A DNA stretch of 64,000 bases from Allopusillimonas lactea (GCF_021653995.1 NZ_JAJJOZ010000009.1:1-64000); one strand, 5' to 3'. Counted from the first letter of the stretch, positions 52,659-61,452 are shown. Made by a program: numbers and translations. Notes: generated by a model not told the origin, from the sequence alone.

Positions 52659-52802
52659 ATGAATATTCGCAACGCCATCTCGCCAGATGTCATTACTGCC
52701 GGCTCCACGGCAGTAGCGTTGCCTGCCTGCGTATCCTCGCGCAGCGCCTCCCTCTCGCTACTGGCCCTACCCCTGCTGCTACCGATCGGTTGCCGGGCCT
52801 AG
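52659..52802 (+). CDS. Leucine-rich leader peptide upstream of leuA
   Basis: A 47-codon frame encodes a peptide whose end reads SASLSLLALPLLLPIGCRA. Seven leucines occur in eleven codons (Leu codons CTC, CTA, CTG, CTA, CTG, CTG, CTA), with CTA three times in a GC-rich genome where CTA is expected to be rare. GGTGGA lies about 10 nt upstream of this ATG; an in-frame ATG at 52641 would add six residues. The stop is 147 nt before leuA. This is the classic design of a leucine attenuator leader, in which stalling at Leu codons favours leuA transcription (inference from known leader peptides). Confidence 0.65.
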   Translation: MNIRNAISPDVITAGSTAVALPACVSSRSASLSLLALPLLLPIGCRA

Positions 52803-52913
52803 CGTTGCGTGGCAGTTCGGCAGCCGTTCCACGCCACAATCCTATTCCGTTCACCCACCGTTTATCGCTACCCGCCCCTCGCAGGCATAGCCGCTGCAAT
52901 ACCCCGGTGAACG
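52763..52913 (+). promoter_or_regulatory. Candidate leuA attenuator structures
   Basis: Three potential stems follow one another. GGCCC (52763-52767) pairs with GGGCC (52795-52799) across the Leu codons, enclosing ACCGATCGGT. GCGTGG (52807-52812) pairs with CCACGC (52829-52834). CGTTCACC (52848-52855) pairs with GGTGAACG (52906-52913). No U-run follows, so premature termination may be Rho-dependent or the control may act on translation. Confidence 0.4.
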
Positions 52914-52949
52914 CATAAGTACAGCAGAATATCGAATACAGGTGCCCCC

Positions 52950-54641
52950 ATGATTGCCAACCCTTCCGACAAATACCGTCCATTTGTGCCGTTCGCACGT
53001 GATTTTTCCGAGCGTACTTGGCCCAGCAAGCGGATCACCCATCCGCCCATCTGGATGAGCACCGACCTGCGCGATGGCAACCAGTCACTGATCGAACCCA
53101 TGAGCGTAGAACGCAAGCTGCGCCTCTTCGAGCAGTTGGTCAAGATCGGTTTCAAGGAAATCGAGGTGGGTTTTCCGTCTGCCTCACAGACGGATTTCGA
53201 TTTTGTGCGCAAGCTGGTCGACGAACAGCGTATCCCTGAAGATGTCACCATTATTGTGCTCACCCAGTCGCGCGACGACCTGATCCGCCGCACGGTCGAA
53301 TCCGCCGCTGGCGCCAAGCGAGCCATCGTCCACTTGTACAACGCCTGCGCACCCGCGTTCCGCAAGATCGTCTTCAACATGAGCAAAGAAGAGGTCAAGC
53401 AGATTGCGCTGAACGGCACACGCCTGGTCAAGCAACTGACGTCCGAGCACCCTGAAACATACTGGCGCTACGAGTACTCGCCCGAGGTGTTCAGCACAAC
53501 AGAACCCGAATTCGCCCTGGACGTCTGCAATGCCGTGACCGAAGTGTGGCAGCCCACACCCGAATCCAAGATCATCTACAACCTGCCGGCAACGGTCGAG
53601 GCGACCACGCCCAATATGTATGCCGACCAGATTGAATGGATGCACAATAACCTGAACAAGCGCGACTGTATCGTGCTGAGCGTGCACCCACACAATGACC
53701 GCGGCACCGCGGTGGCGGCCGCCGAGATGGCCGTTATGGCGGGTGCCGACCGCATCGAGGGCTGCCTGTTTGGCAATGGCGAGCGCACCGGCAACGTAGA
53801 CTTGGTTACGCTGGCATTGAATCTGTATACCCAGGGCATCCACCCCGGCCTGGATTTCTCCGACATCGATGAAGTGCGCCGCTGCGTCGAATACTGCAAC
53901 CAATTGCCGGTACATCCGCGCCACCCCTATGCGGGCGATCTCGTCTTCACGGCGTTTTCGGGCTCGCACCAGGATGCAATCAAAAAGGGCTTCGCGCAGC
54001 AGCAGCCCGATGCGCTCTGGGAAGTCCCGTACCTGCCGATTGATCCGGCCGACCTGGGCCGCAGCTACGATGCGGTGATCCGCGTGAACAGCCAGTCGGG
54101 CAAGGGCGGCGTGTCGTACCTGCTCGAACAGGAGCACGGCCTGGTGTTGCCGCGCCGCCTGCAGATTGAGTTCAGCCGCGCCATCCAGCGCGTGACAGAC
54201 CAAACAGGCGCCGAAGTCACGGCGACGCAGGTATACGATATTTTCGCCGACGAGTACCTGAAGTTGGACAAGCCGTGGAAGCTGGTGCGCCACCGCGTAA
54301 CGGGCGATCCGAAGGCGGGCAAGGGCCAGCAGTTCCAGATCGAAGTCGAACTGGAAGAAAACGGCGAAATCCGCAATCTGGTCGGCCGAGGTGATGGTGC
54401 GATCTCGGCCTTCGTGGCCGCGCTGGATGCGGATATCAAGATTATGGATTACACCGAACACGCGATCGGCACAGGTGCGGATACGCGCGCAGCCAGTTAT
54501 GTAGAGGTGCGCGTAGGGGATTCACCGACCGGGTTTGGCGTCGGCATTCACGAGGATATTGTCACAGCCTCGTTCCTGGCCATTCTGGGCGCGGTCAATC
54601 GCCATGCGGTCAGCCGCAAGGCTGAGGCGATCGCCGCCTGA
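52950..54641 (+). CDS. leuA: 2-isopropylmalate synthase
   Basis: Predicted 563-aa enzyme that condenses 2-ketoisovalerate with acetyl-CoA in the first committed step of leucine synthesis. The HMGL-like signature is MSTDLRDGNQSLIEPMSVERK (about residues 36-56). Metal ligands lie in DLRDGNQ and SVHPHNDRGTAVAA, and GCLFGNGERTGNVDL is also conserved. The C-terminal LeuA allosteric domain (about 440-555) includes GDGAISAFVAALDA. Length and N-terminus fit the long LeuA type 2 group. It is preceded by the leader peptide and followed by a strong terminator. Confidence 0.96.
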   Translation: MIANPSDKYRPFVPFARDFSERTWPSKRITHPPIWMSTDLRDGNQSLIEPMSVERKLRLFEQLVKIGFKEIEVGFPSASQTDFDFVRKLVDEQRIPEDVTIIVLTQSRDDLIRRTVESAAGAKRAIVHLYNACAPAFRKIVFNMSKEEVKQIALNGTRLVKQLTSEHPETYWRYEYSPEVFSTTEPEFALDVCNAVTEVWQPTPESKIIYNLPATVEATTPNMYADQIEWMHNNLNKRDCIVLSVHPHNDRGTAVAAAEMAVMAGADRIEGCLFGNGERTGNVDLVTLALNLYTQGIHPGLDFSDIDEVRRCVEYCNQLPVHPRHPYAGDLVFTAFSGSHQDAIKKGFAQQQPDALWEVPYLPIDPADLGRSYDAVIRVNSQSGKGGVSYLLEQEHGLVLPRRLQIEFSRAIQRVTDQTGAEVTATQVYDIFADEYLKLDKPWKLVRHRVTGDPKAGKGQQFQIEVELEENGEIRNLVGRGDGAISAFVAALDADIKIMDYTEHAIGTGADTRAASYVEVRVGDSPTGFGVGIHEDIVTASFLAILGAVNRHAVSRKAEAIAA

Positions 54642-54725
54642 TGCTTGTTATTCCCGCCGTCCTGTCGCCACACGCGACAGACCGGCAGCCAGATTCCTGA
54701 TCGGAACGGCACTGCATATACCCCG

Positions 54726-54765
54726 AAAACCGGCGTCGACACAATCGACGCCGGTTTTGTTTTTG
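54726..54765 (+). terminator. Intrinsic terminator after leuA
   Basis: A 14-bp stem (AAAACCGGCGTCGA at 54726-54739 with its complement at 54745-54758) with a 5-nt loop is followed by GTTTTTG. Confidence 0.92.
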
Positions 54766-54772
54766 AGCCGTT

Positions 54773-55078
54773 ATGGTCTTGGGTGAGGCGTCTTCAGCAT
54801 TGCCGGCGATGCGCAAAGCGCTACCCGAGTCAGTTGTTCGTTATCTTCCAGATCTATTCGAGGCGTTTGTACCGATGCGGCTCCATGTGTACATCCGCTT
54901 CGGCCACTGGTCTTGCATCCTCCGGGAACCATTCCCCACAGATGCCAAGCTTTATCCTTTCAGCACCGCGCTGTTGCATTACGCCCGAACGGTGGCGCTG
55001 GCGCGGGCCCAAGTGCCCATCGTCGCGTCCTGCGCATGTCGGCGCGCATCGGCCCAATTGCCGCCAGATCACGGTTGA
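54773..55078 (+). pseudogene. Fragment of a TPR-repeat protein gene
   Basis: The frame encodes YLPDLFEAFVPMRLHVYIRF, then GHW, LREPFP, and LYPFSTALLHYARTVALARA. This is a recognisable internal block of long tetratricopeptide-repeat proteins, where FVPMRLHVLIRFGRW and TAMLHYARGVA are common. Both ends lack the rest of the protein: only about 100 residues remain, and the frame decays after ALARA. No ribosome-binding site is evident at 54773. The rest of the 707-bp gap (54642-55348) holds the leuA terminator, non-coding sequence and a LacI-type operator. It is probably a decayed gene. Confidence 0.55.
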
Positions 55079-55308
55079 CCCAGTGCATAGCAGCCCGCAA
55101 CCTTTCGGGCAGGTAATGGGCTTGAACGCCACTAGGCCCGGCATCGCGTTGCCAGCCACAGCCAATCAGATGACACAACCCGGGGTTTCCTGCATACGCT
55201 CGCTCTCACCGGCTCGTATACTGCGGCTAAAGCTTGGCGTGCCGATGAGCCGCGCGCCGGGCTTGCGCGCAGTTGCAGTAATCAGGCGGCAACATTTGAT
55301 GCTTATGA

Positions 55309-55322
55309 TGAAAACGTTTTCA
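55309..55322. promoter_or_regulatory. LacI-family operator palindrome
   Basis: TGAAAACGTTTTCA is a perfect 14-bp palindrome with the central CG typical of LacI/GalR operators. It lies 26 bp upstream of the regulator start and suggests autoregulation of the whole downstream operon. Confidence 0.75.
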
Positions 55323-55348
55323 ATCCCCACCCCTCCCGGGAGAACATT

Positions 55349-56359
55349 GTGGACGACATGCGGCGCAAAACCCCAGTCTCGATCATCGAGATTGCACGCC
55401 AGGCAGGCGTATCGCCCGCCACAGTGTCGCGTGCCTTCAACCGCCCCGAACTCGTCCGTGACGAAACACTGACAGCCATACGTGCCGTTGCACACAACAG
55501 CGGTTTCCGGCCCAACCGTGTAGGCAGCAGCCTGCGAGCGGGCCATACACGCACCATAGGCTTGCTGCTGCCTACCCTCACAAACCCCGTATTCGCCGAA
55601 TGCTTCGAAGGCGCCGAAGCCCACGCCCGAGCGGCAGGATACAGCGTCATGATGTCCACCTCAGGCTACCAGCCGCAAACCGAGGCCAGCGCTGTCCATG
55701 AGCTTCTGGACCACCGTGTGGAAGGGCTGATTCTCACGGTAGGCAACCCCGCCCGCAACCATATGCTGCGCGCACTGCGCAAACAGGGCATGCCATACAT
55801 ATTGGTCTACAACGAGTCGCGCACGCTGCCTTTTGTTTCAGTAAACAACAGCGCGGCAGCGGCGGCGATGGTGTCGCACCTGGCCACACTCGGGCATCGC
55901 CGCATCGGCTTCATCAGCGGCCCGCTGGCGGCGTCTGACCGCGCACGCCTGCGGCTCCAGGGGGCGCGCCGCCAGGCGAAAGTGCTTGGGCTGCCCGAGG
56001 TGCGGCACTGGATTGCGCCCAAACATACCGGCGCGCACATGGACTCACTGTATCAATTGATCAATGGCCCCGAAGCACCAACAGTGCTGTTCTGCTCCAA
56101 CGATTTGTTGGCCTGTTCGGTGATCTCTCAGCTTGCAACATTGGGTCTGCGTGTCCCGAAGGATATTTCTGTATGCGGGTTCGACGGCATCAAGATCGGT
56201 AGCCTGATGACGCCCCCACTCACATCTGTGGCGCAACCCAGCCGCGAATTCGGCGCGCGCGCCTGTGCCATGCTCCTCACTAACCTGGCGGGCCATCGCC
56301 CACCTTCAATACGCTTGGCACACTGCATTGTCGAAGGAGGAACCGTTGCCGCACGCTGA
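55349..56359 (+). CDS. LacI-family transcriptional regulator of the glycerophosphodiester locus
   Basis: Predicted 336-aa regulator. The N-terminal helix-turn-helix (about 10-60) reads SIIEIARQAGVSPATVSRAFN and the hinge helix region is PNRVGSSLRAGHTRTIGLLLP. The periplasmic-binding-like effector domain has PTLTNPVFAECFEGAE, GHRRIGFISGP and APTVLFCSNDLLACSVI. The start is GTG at 55349 with GGGAGA upstream; an ATG three codons in is an alternative. It is followed at 34 nt by a phosphodiesterase and a Ugp-type transporter, which it likely controls. Confidence 0.92.
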   Translation: MDDMRRKTPVSIIEIARQAGVSPATVSRAFNRPELVRDETLTAIRAVAHNSGFRPNRVGSSLRAGHTRTIGLLLPTLTNPVFAECFEGAEAHARAAGYSVMMSTSGYQPQTEASAVHELLDHRVEGLILTVGNPARNHMLRALRKQGMPYILVYNESRTLPFVSVNNSAAAAAMVSHLATLGHRRIGFISGPLAASDRARLRLQGARRQAKVLGLPEVRHWIAPKHTGAHMDSLYQLINGPEAPTVLFCSNDLLACSVISQLATLGLRVPKDISVCGFDGIKIGSLMTPPLTSVAQPSREFGARACAMLLTNLAGHRPPSIRLAHCIVEGGTVAAR

Positions 56360-56393
56360 AATCCTTCCAACATCCCAGCACACGAGAACCTCT

Positions 56394-57215
56394 ATGCTGA
56401 TTGCACAAATCACCGATCTGCACATACGCATGCCAGGCCAAAAAGCCTATAGGGTGGTGGAGACAGGCCAATACCTGCCGCCCGCCATCGAAGCGCTGAA
56501 CAACTTGTATGTGCGGCCCGATGCCGTGATCATCAGCGGCGACCTCACCGATTTCGGCCGCCCGCAGGAATACGCGCACCTGCGCCAGATGCTCGACGCA
56601 TTGAAGTGCCGGTATTTTCTGATGCCCGGCAACCACGACGCACGAGACGAGCTGAAACGCACCTTCAATGATCACGCCTACCTGCATACCGACAGCGAGT
56701 TTCTGCAGTACACCGTTGATGACTACCCGGTACGCCTGTTGATGCTCGATACAGTGGTATCGCATGAAAGCCATGGCCAGCTGTGCCCGGTGCGGCTGGC
56801 ATGGCTTGCAGAGCGCTTGGCGGAACAACCGGGTCGGCCGACGATTATTGCCATGCATCACCCCCCTTTTGAAACCGGCATCGCCCATATGGATGCAATG
56901 GGGCTGCTCGAAGGCGCACCCGAGCTCGAGCGCCTGGTAGCACGCTACCCCAATATAGAGCGCATTATCTGCGGACACGTGCACCGCACGATTTTCCGGC
57001 GCTTCGGCGGAACCGTGGTATCGATCTGTCCCAGCACCGCTCACCAGATCGTCCTGGACCTGCGCCCCGACGGGCCCGACGCCTTCATCATGGAGCCGTC
57101 CGCTTTTCATTTGCATGAATGGCGCGGCGGCGCATTGATCACCCACCATGCCTACATCGGCAAGTTCGCCGGCCCCTACCCCTTTCGTGAAGAGGGTGCG
57201 TTGATCGACGAATAG
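56394..57215 (+). CDS. GpdQ-like glycerophosphodiesterase (class III phosphodiesterase)
   Basis: Predicted 273-aa binuclear metallophosphoesterase. The metal ligands are Asp8 and His10 (QITDLH), Asp50 (SGDLTD), Asn80 (PGNHD), His156 (MHHPPF), and His195 and His197 (CGHVHR). These positions coincide with those reported for Enterobacter GpdQ, as I recall them. GpdQ hydrolyses glycerol-3-phosphodiesters and other phosphodiesters. The protein has no signal peptide, so it would act on diesters already imported by the transporter encoded next. The ATG at 56394 starts the conserved MLIAQITD sequence; the earlier open frame is the end of the regulator region. Confidence 0.9.
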   Translation: MLIAQITDLHIRMPGQKAYRVVETGQYLPPAIEALNNLYVRPDAVIISGDLTDFGRPQEYAHLRQMLDALKCRYFLMPGNHDARDELKRTFNDHAYLHTDSEFLQYTVDDYPVRLLMLDTVVSHESHGQLCPVRLAWLAERLAEQPGRPTIIAMHHPPFETGIAHMDAMGLLEGAPELERLVARYPNIERIICGHVHRTIFRRFGGTVVSICPSTAHQIVLDLRPDGPDAFIMEPSAFHLHEWRGGALITHHAYIGKFAGPYPFREEGALIDE

Positions 57216-57245
57216 CGATCCGTACCGAAGTGTGCCGCCACCACA

Positions 57246-57281
57246 CATCAACAAACGCATCAACAAACGCATCAACAAACG
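57246..57281 (+). repeat. 12-bp tandem repeat, three copies
   Basis: CATCAACAAACG is repeated three times (57246-57281) in the gap between the phosphodiesterase and ATPase genes, 25 bp before the ATPase start. It may modulate spacing or translation of the transporter genes. Confidence 0.9.
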
Positions 57282-57306
57282 CTTCGAGCAACACACCAGG
57301 AAACGC

Positions 57307-58419
57307 ATGTCTGAGATTGTTCTTGAGTCTGTCGTGAAGCAGTACGGCGAAACACCACGCCATGCCGCGACGCCCCCGCCAGCGGTGGATCACATCAGCT
57401 TCACGCTACAGGCAGGTACGCTGAATGTACTGCTCGGCCCCTCGGGCTGCGGCAAGTCGACCACCCTGCGCATGATCGCCGGGCTGGACACCCCGACCAG
57501 CGGGCGCGTGTATATCGGCGGCCGCGATGTCACTGATCTGGCGCCCGCACAACGCAAGATCTCGATGGTGTTCCAGAGTTATGCGTTGTTTCCCCATCTC
57601 ACCGTAAAGGAAAATATCCTGTTTGGCCTGCGCGTGCGCAAAGAACCGCGTACCCGCTATGCACAGCGCCTGAGCCAAGTGGCCGAACTGCTGGGGCTCA
57701 CCGCGCTGCTCGAACGCAAACCGTCACAATTGTCGGGCGGGCAGCAGCAGCGTGTAGCGCTGGGCCGCGCCGTGATTTCGCAGGCGCCGGTGTGCCTGAT
57801 GGATGAACCGCTGTCCAACCTAGACGCGCAACTGCGCCACGACATGCGGCGCGAGATCCGCGCGTTGCAGCAGCAGTTGGGCATCACGATGGTCTATGTA
57901 ACGCATGACCAGACCGAGGCCATGAGCATGGCCGACCGCGTTGTGCTGCTGAACGCCGGCCGCATCGAACAAAACGATACGCCCGACCGCCTGTACAGCC
58001 AGCCACGCAGCACATTCGCGGCGCGCTTCATCGGCACACCGCCCATGAACCTGCTCACGCTGGACAATGCCACATGCCAGGCACTGCAAGGCTGGCTGCC
58101 CGCGGATGCGCCCATCACGCCCGCCGGCCGACTGGGTATACGGCCCGAGCATATCGAACTTGTGGCGCCCCCTGCCGCGGCTGGCGCGTGCCTGGATGCC
58201 ACCGTGGAAACCGTTGAGTACTTCGGCGCCGACTCCATCGTGGTGTGCCGGATCGGCGGCAACCGAGGCGTGGCGGTGCGCGCTGCCGGCCACGTGCGTG
58301 CACAAGCCGATGAGCACATCTGCCTGCGATGGCGCCACGAGTATCTGCATTTCTTCGACGACGCCGGCCAAGTGCTACCCCGCGACGCCGGCGCGGCAAG
58401 CCCAAACGAATTGTCCTGA
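57307..58419 (+). CDS. UgpC/MalK-type ABC transporter ATP-binding protein
   Basis: Predicted 370-aa ATPase. Walker A is GPSGCGKST, the Q-loop is FQSYALFPH, the signature is LSGGQQQR, Walker B is VCLMDEPLSNLD and the switch His is YVTHDQTEA. The C-terminal regulatory (TOBE-type) domain spans about 240-360 (GIRPEHIEL). AGGAAA precedes the ATG at 57307; the longer open frame covers the tandem repeat. It powers the binding-protein and permease genes that follow and, by context, glycerol-3-phosphate or glycerophosphodiester uptake. Confidence 0.92.
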   Translation: MSEIVLESVVKQYGETPRHAATPPPAVDHISFTLQAGTLNVLLGPSGCGKSTTLRMIAGLDTPTSGRVYIGGRDVTDLAPAQRKISMVFQSYALFPHLTVKENILFGLRVRKEPRTRYAQRLSQVAELLGLTALLERKPSQLSGGQQQRVALGRAVISQAPVCLMDEPLSNLDAQLRHDMRREIRALQQQLGITMVYVTHDQTEAMSMADRVVLLNAGRIEQNDTPDRLYSQPRSTFAARFIGTPPMNLLTLDNATCQALQGWLPADAPITPAGRLGIRPEHIELVAPPAAAGACLDATVETVEYFGADSIVVCRIGGNRGVAVRAAGHVRAQADEHICLRWRHEYLHFFDDAGQVLPRDAGAASPNELS

Positions 58420-58462
58420 ATCCCCTCCCACCGTACTTCTTTCTCACAAGGAAAACGACATT

Positions 58463-59758
58463 ATGCGACGCACTGTCCTCAAAACCCTGATCATCGGCCT
58501 GGCGGGCGCCCTGAGCACCGCGCCGGCCTGGGCCCAAGCCGCACCCGTGGAACTGGAGTTCTACTATCCGGTGGCAGTGGGCGGCCCCATCACCAAAATT
58601 GTCGACGGCATGGTGGCCGACTTCGAGAAGAGCCATCCCGACATCAAGGTAAAGTCAGTCTATGCCGGCTCATACCAGGATTCAGTGGCCAAGGCCCTGA
58701 CGGCGCACAAGGGCGGCAGTGCGCCGCAAGTGGCAGTGCTGCTGTCCACCGACATGTTCACGCTGATCGACGAGGGCGCGATTGTGCCCTTCGATCCGAT
58801 GATCAAGACGGAGGAAGACAAAAAGTGGCTAAGCGGCTTTTACCCAGCATTCATGGCCAACAGCCAGACTGGCGGCAAGACGTGGGGCATCCCCTTCCAG
58901 CGCTCCACCATCGTCATGTACTACAACAAAGATCTGTTCAAGAAGGCAGGCCTGAACCCCGACACCCCGCCCGGCACCTGGGATGAACTGGTGCAGCAGG
59001 CGGACAAACTGACACAGCGCGGCGCCGATGGCCAGACCACGCAATGGGGCCTGGAAATTCCCTCCGGTGGCGCCTTTGCCTACTGGCTGTTCCAGGCACT
59101 CACCACACCCAATGATGTGCTGCTGATGAACCCGGAGGGCAATGAAGTCTACTTCGACAAGCCTGCCGTGATCGAGGCCGTACAGTACTGGCACGACCTG
59201 GCCTACAAGCACAAAGTGATGCCTGCCGGCACGATAGACTGGGGCACTACGCCCAAAGACTTCCTGGTGGGCAAGACGGCCATGATGTGGACCACCACCG
59301 GCAACCTGACCAATGTGCGCAAGAACGCAAGCTTCGACTTCGGCGTGGCGCCCATGCCCAAGGCCAAGCGCGGCGGCAGCCCCACCGGCGGCGGCAACTT
59401 CTACGTATTTGAATCGGCCACGCCGGCGCAGCGCGACGCCGCCTTTACGTTCGTGAAGTGGATGACCAGCCCCGAGAACGCCGCCGCCTGGAGCATTGCC
59501 ACGGGCTACGTTGCCGTGTCGCCGGCAGCCTGGGAAACCGACGCCATGAAGGCCTATGTGAAGGAAGTACCGCAGGCCACCGTGGCACGCGACCAACTCA
59601 AGGTCAGCGTGGCCGAGTTTTCCACGCATGATAACCAGCGCGTCACCAAGCTGCTGAACGACAACCTGCAGGCAGTCCTCACCAACGCCAAAACGCCCGA
59701 GGAAGCCATGAAAGACGCTCAGGCACAGGCAACCCGTCTGCTGCGGCCTTACAGGTAA
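58463..59758 (+). CDS. UgpB-like ABC transporter substrate-binding protein
   Basis: Predicted 431-aa periplasmic family 1 binding protein. The signal peptide (1-25) ends at APAWAQA. LEFYYPVAVGGPITKIVDGMVADFEKSHPDIKV, WGIPFQRSTIVMYYNKDLFKKAGLNP and MMWTTTGNLTNVRKN fit the UgpB group that binds glycerol-3-phosphate and its diesters. AAGGAAA lies upstream of the ATG at 58463. Ligand assignment rests mainly on the adjacent GpdQ-like gene. Confidence 0.88.
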   Translation: MRRTVLKTLIIGLAGALSTAPAWAQAAPVELEFYYPVAVGGPITKIVDGMVADFEKSHPDIKVKSVYAGSYQDSVAKALTAHKGGSAPQVAVLLSTDMFTLIDEGAIVPFDPMIKTEEDKKWLSGFYPAFMANSQTGGKTWGIPFQRSTIVMYYNKDLFKKAGLNPDTPPGTWDELVQQADKLTQRGADGQTTQWGLEIPSGGAFAYWLFQALTTPNDVLLMNPEGNEVYFDKPAVIEAVQYWHDLAYKHKVMPAGTIDWGTTPKDFLVGKTAMMWTTTGNLTNVRKNASFDFGVAPMPKAKRGGSPTGGGNFYVFESATPAQRDAAFTFVKWMTSPENAAAWSIATGYVAVSPAAWETDAMKAYVKEVPQATVARDQLKVSVAEFSTHDNQRVTKLLNDNLQAVLTNAKTPEEAMKDAQAQATRLLRPYR

Positions 59759-59773
59759 GGGGCCAGGCCTGCC

Positions 59774-60649
59774 ATGAAGCCGTCGCTCCACGCCGTATAT
59801 GGCTGGCTGCTCCTGCTGCCGGCCATGGTGCTCCTCGCCGCGTTCACGCACTATCCCGCCTTGGCAACGCTCTGGAACAGCATGTTTTCCACGTCCAAGG
59901 CCAACCGGCCGGCCGTATTCGTGGGCGCGGACAACTACCTGGCTATGGCCGACGATCCCGTTTTCTGGCAGGCCTTGTGGAACAACCTGCTGTATGCGGC
60001 GATCACCATTCCTGTGTCGGTAATCGTTGCGCTGGTGATGGCACTGTGGGTGAACGGCAAGCTGTCGGGGCGTGGCTTTCTGCGCATGGCCTACTTCACG
60101 CCCACCGTGCTGCCCATGGTGGCGGTGGCCAATATATGGCTGTTCTTCTACACGCCGCAATATGGGCTGCTGGATCAGGTTGGCCAGCTTTTCGGCATCA
60201 GCAACACCAACTGGCTGGGGCGGCGCGACACCGCCCTGCCCGCGTTGATGATGGTGACGATCTGGAAAGAAGCCGGTTTTTTCATGATTTTTTACTTGGC
60301 CGCCCTGCAGCAGGTACCGCCCTCACTGCGCGAGGCGGCTCTGTTGGAAGGCGCCACACGCTGGCAGTATTTCTGGCGCGTTCTGCTACCGCTGCTCATG
60401 CCCACCACGCTGTTCGTGCTGGTCAACGCGCTGATCAATGCCTTCCGCCTTGTAGACCATGTGCTGGTAATGACCAAGGGTGGACCCGACAACGCCAGCA
60501 CGCTGCTGCTGTTCTATATCTATGAAGTTGGCTTCAGCTATTGGGATACCGCTTATGCGGCCACGCTGTCTGTGGTGCTGCTGGTGATCCTGTCTATCAC
60601 TGCACTGGTGAAGTTTCGCTGGCTGGACCGCCGCACACACTATCAATGA
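59774..60649 (+). CDS. UgpA-like ABC transporter permease
   Basis: Predicted 291-aa permease with six membrane segments. LLLPAMVLLAAFTHYPALATLWNSMF opens the protein, and the coupling-loop motif EAALLEGATRWQYFWRVLLPLLMPT (about 190-215) is canonical for MalF/UgpA-type permeases. It is 15 nt after the binding-protein gene and overlaps the next permease (ATGA). Confidence 0.92.
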   Translation: MKPSLHAVYGWLLLLPAMVLLAAFTHYPALATLWNSMFSTSKANRPAVFVGADNYLAMADDPVFWQALWNNLLYAAITIPVSVIVALVMALWVNGKLSGRGFLRMAYFTPTVLPMVAVANIWLFFYTPQYGLLDQVGQLFGISNTNWLGRRDTALPALMMVTIWKEAGFFMIFYLAALQQVPPSLREAALLEGATRWQYFWRVLLPLLMPTTLFVLVNALINAFRLVDHVLVMTKGGPDNASTLLLFYIYEVGFSYWDTAYAATLSVVLLVILSITALVKFRWLDRRTHYQ

Positions 60650-61452
60650 CCACACACACCCGACTCGACACCCTGGGCGCCTGGCTGCTGGGCCTGATCT
60701 GGTTCCTGCCGCTGGCCTATGCGGTATGGGCCGCCTTTCACCCCGGCGCCTATGCCACCCGATTCGACCTGAGCGCGCCGCTGACGCTGCGCAACTTCAT
60801 CACGGCCTGGGAATCCGCGCCCTTCGGGCGCTACTTCGTGAATACCTTTGTGCTGGTGACGATGGTATTGGCGGCCCAGTTCGTGTTGTCCACCCTTGCC
60901 GCCTATGCCTTCGCGCGTTTTACCTTCCGCGGACGGGACCTGATGTTCGTGCTCGTGCTGCTGCAGCTCATGATCATGCCCGACGTGCTGATCGTTGAAA
61001 ACTACCGGCTGATGACCTGGCTGGGCGTGCGTGACACAATTTTTGCCATCGGCCTGCCTTATTTTGCGTCGGCCTTCGGCATCTTTCTGCTGCGCCAGAC
61101 CTTCAAGACCGTACCGCGCGAACTGGAGGAGGCCGCGCGCGTGGAAGGCGCCAACCCATGGCAGGTACTAATGAAAGTATATGTGCCGCTGGCCAAACCC
61201 ATTTATGTGGCCTACGGGCTGGTATCGGTGAGCTACCACTGGAATAACTTTTTGTGGCCGTTGATCATCACGAACTCGGTTGAAACGCGACCCCTTACCG
61301 TGGGGCTGCAGGTGTTTGCCTCGACCGACCAGGGTATAGACTGGTCAGTGATCACAGCAGCGACGCTGCTTAGCGCCGCACCGCTGCTGGTGGCTTTTTT
61401 GCTGTTCCAGCGGCAGTTCGTGCAGTCGTTTATGCGGGCGGGGATACGCTAG
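60646..61452 (+). CDS. UgpE-like ABC transporter permease
   Basis: Predicted 268-aa permease with six membrane segments. STLAAYAFARFTFRGRD and the coupling motif EEAARVEGANPWQVLMKVYVPLAKP match MalG/UgpE proteins. The ATG overlaps the stop of its partner permease. The C-terminus ends in FQRQFVQSFMRAGIR, close to the usual family ending. It completes the locus of regulator, phosphodiesterase and transporter. Confidence 0.92.
   Translation: MTTHTRLDTLGAWLLGLIWFLPLAYAVWAAFHPGAYATRFDLSAPLTLRNFITAWESAPFGRYFVNTFVLVTMVLAAQFVLSTLAAYAFARFTFRGRDLMFVLVLLQLMIMPDVLIVENYRLMTWLGVRDTIFAIGLPYFASAFGIFLLRQTFKTVPRELEEAARVEGANPWQVLMKVYVPLAKPIYVAYGLVSVSYHWNNFLWPLIITNSVETRPLTVGLQVFASTDQGIDWSVITAATLLSAAPLLVAFLLFQRQFVQSFMRAGIR

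Noticed and set aside
53184..54461. 425-codon minus-strand frame inside leuA
   Set aside because: Antisense shadow of leuA; no domain-like sequence or start signal.
54854..55165. Minus-strand 103-codon frame after leuA
   Set aside because: The opposite strand carries the recognisable TPR fragment; this frame has no protein-like pattern.
58829..60160. 443-codon minus-strand frame opposite the UgpB- and UgpA-like genes
   Set aside because: Spans two genes on the other strand and has low-complexity His/Gly/Arg composition.
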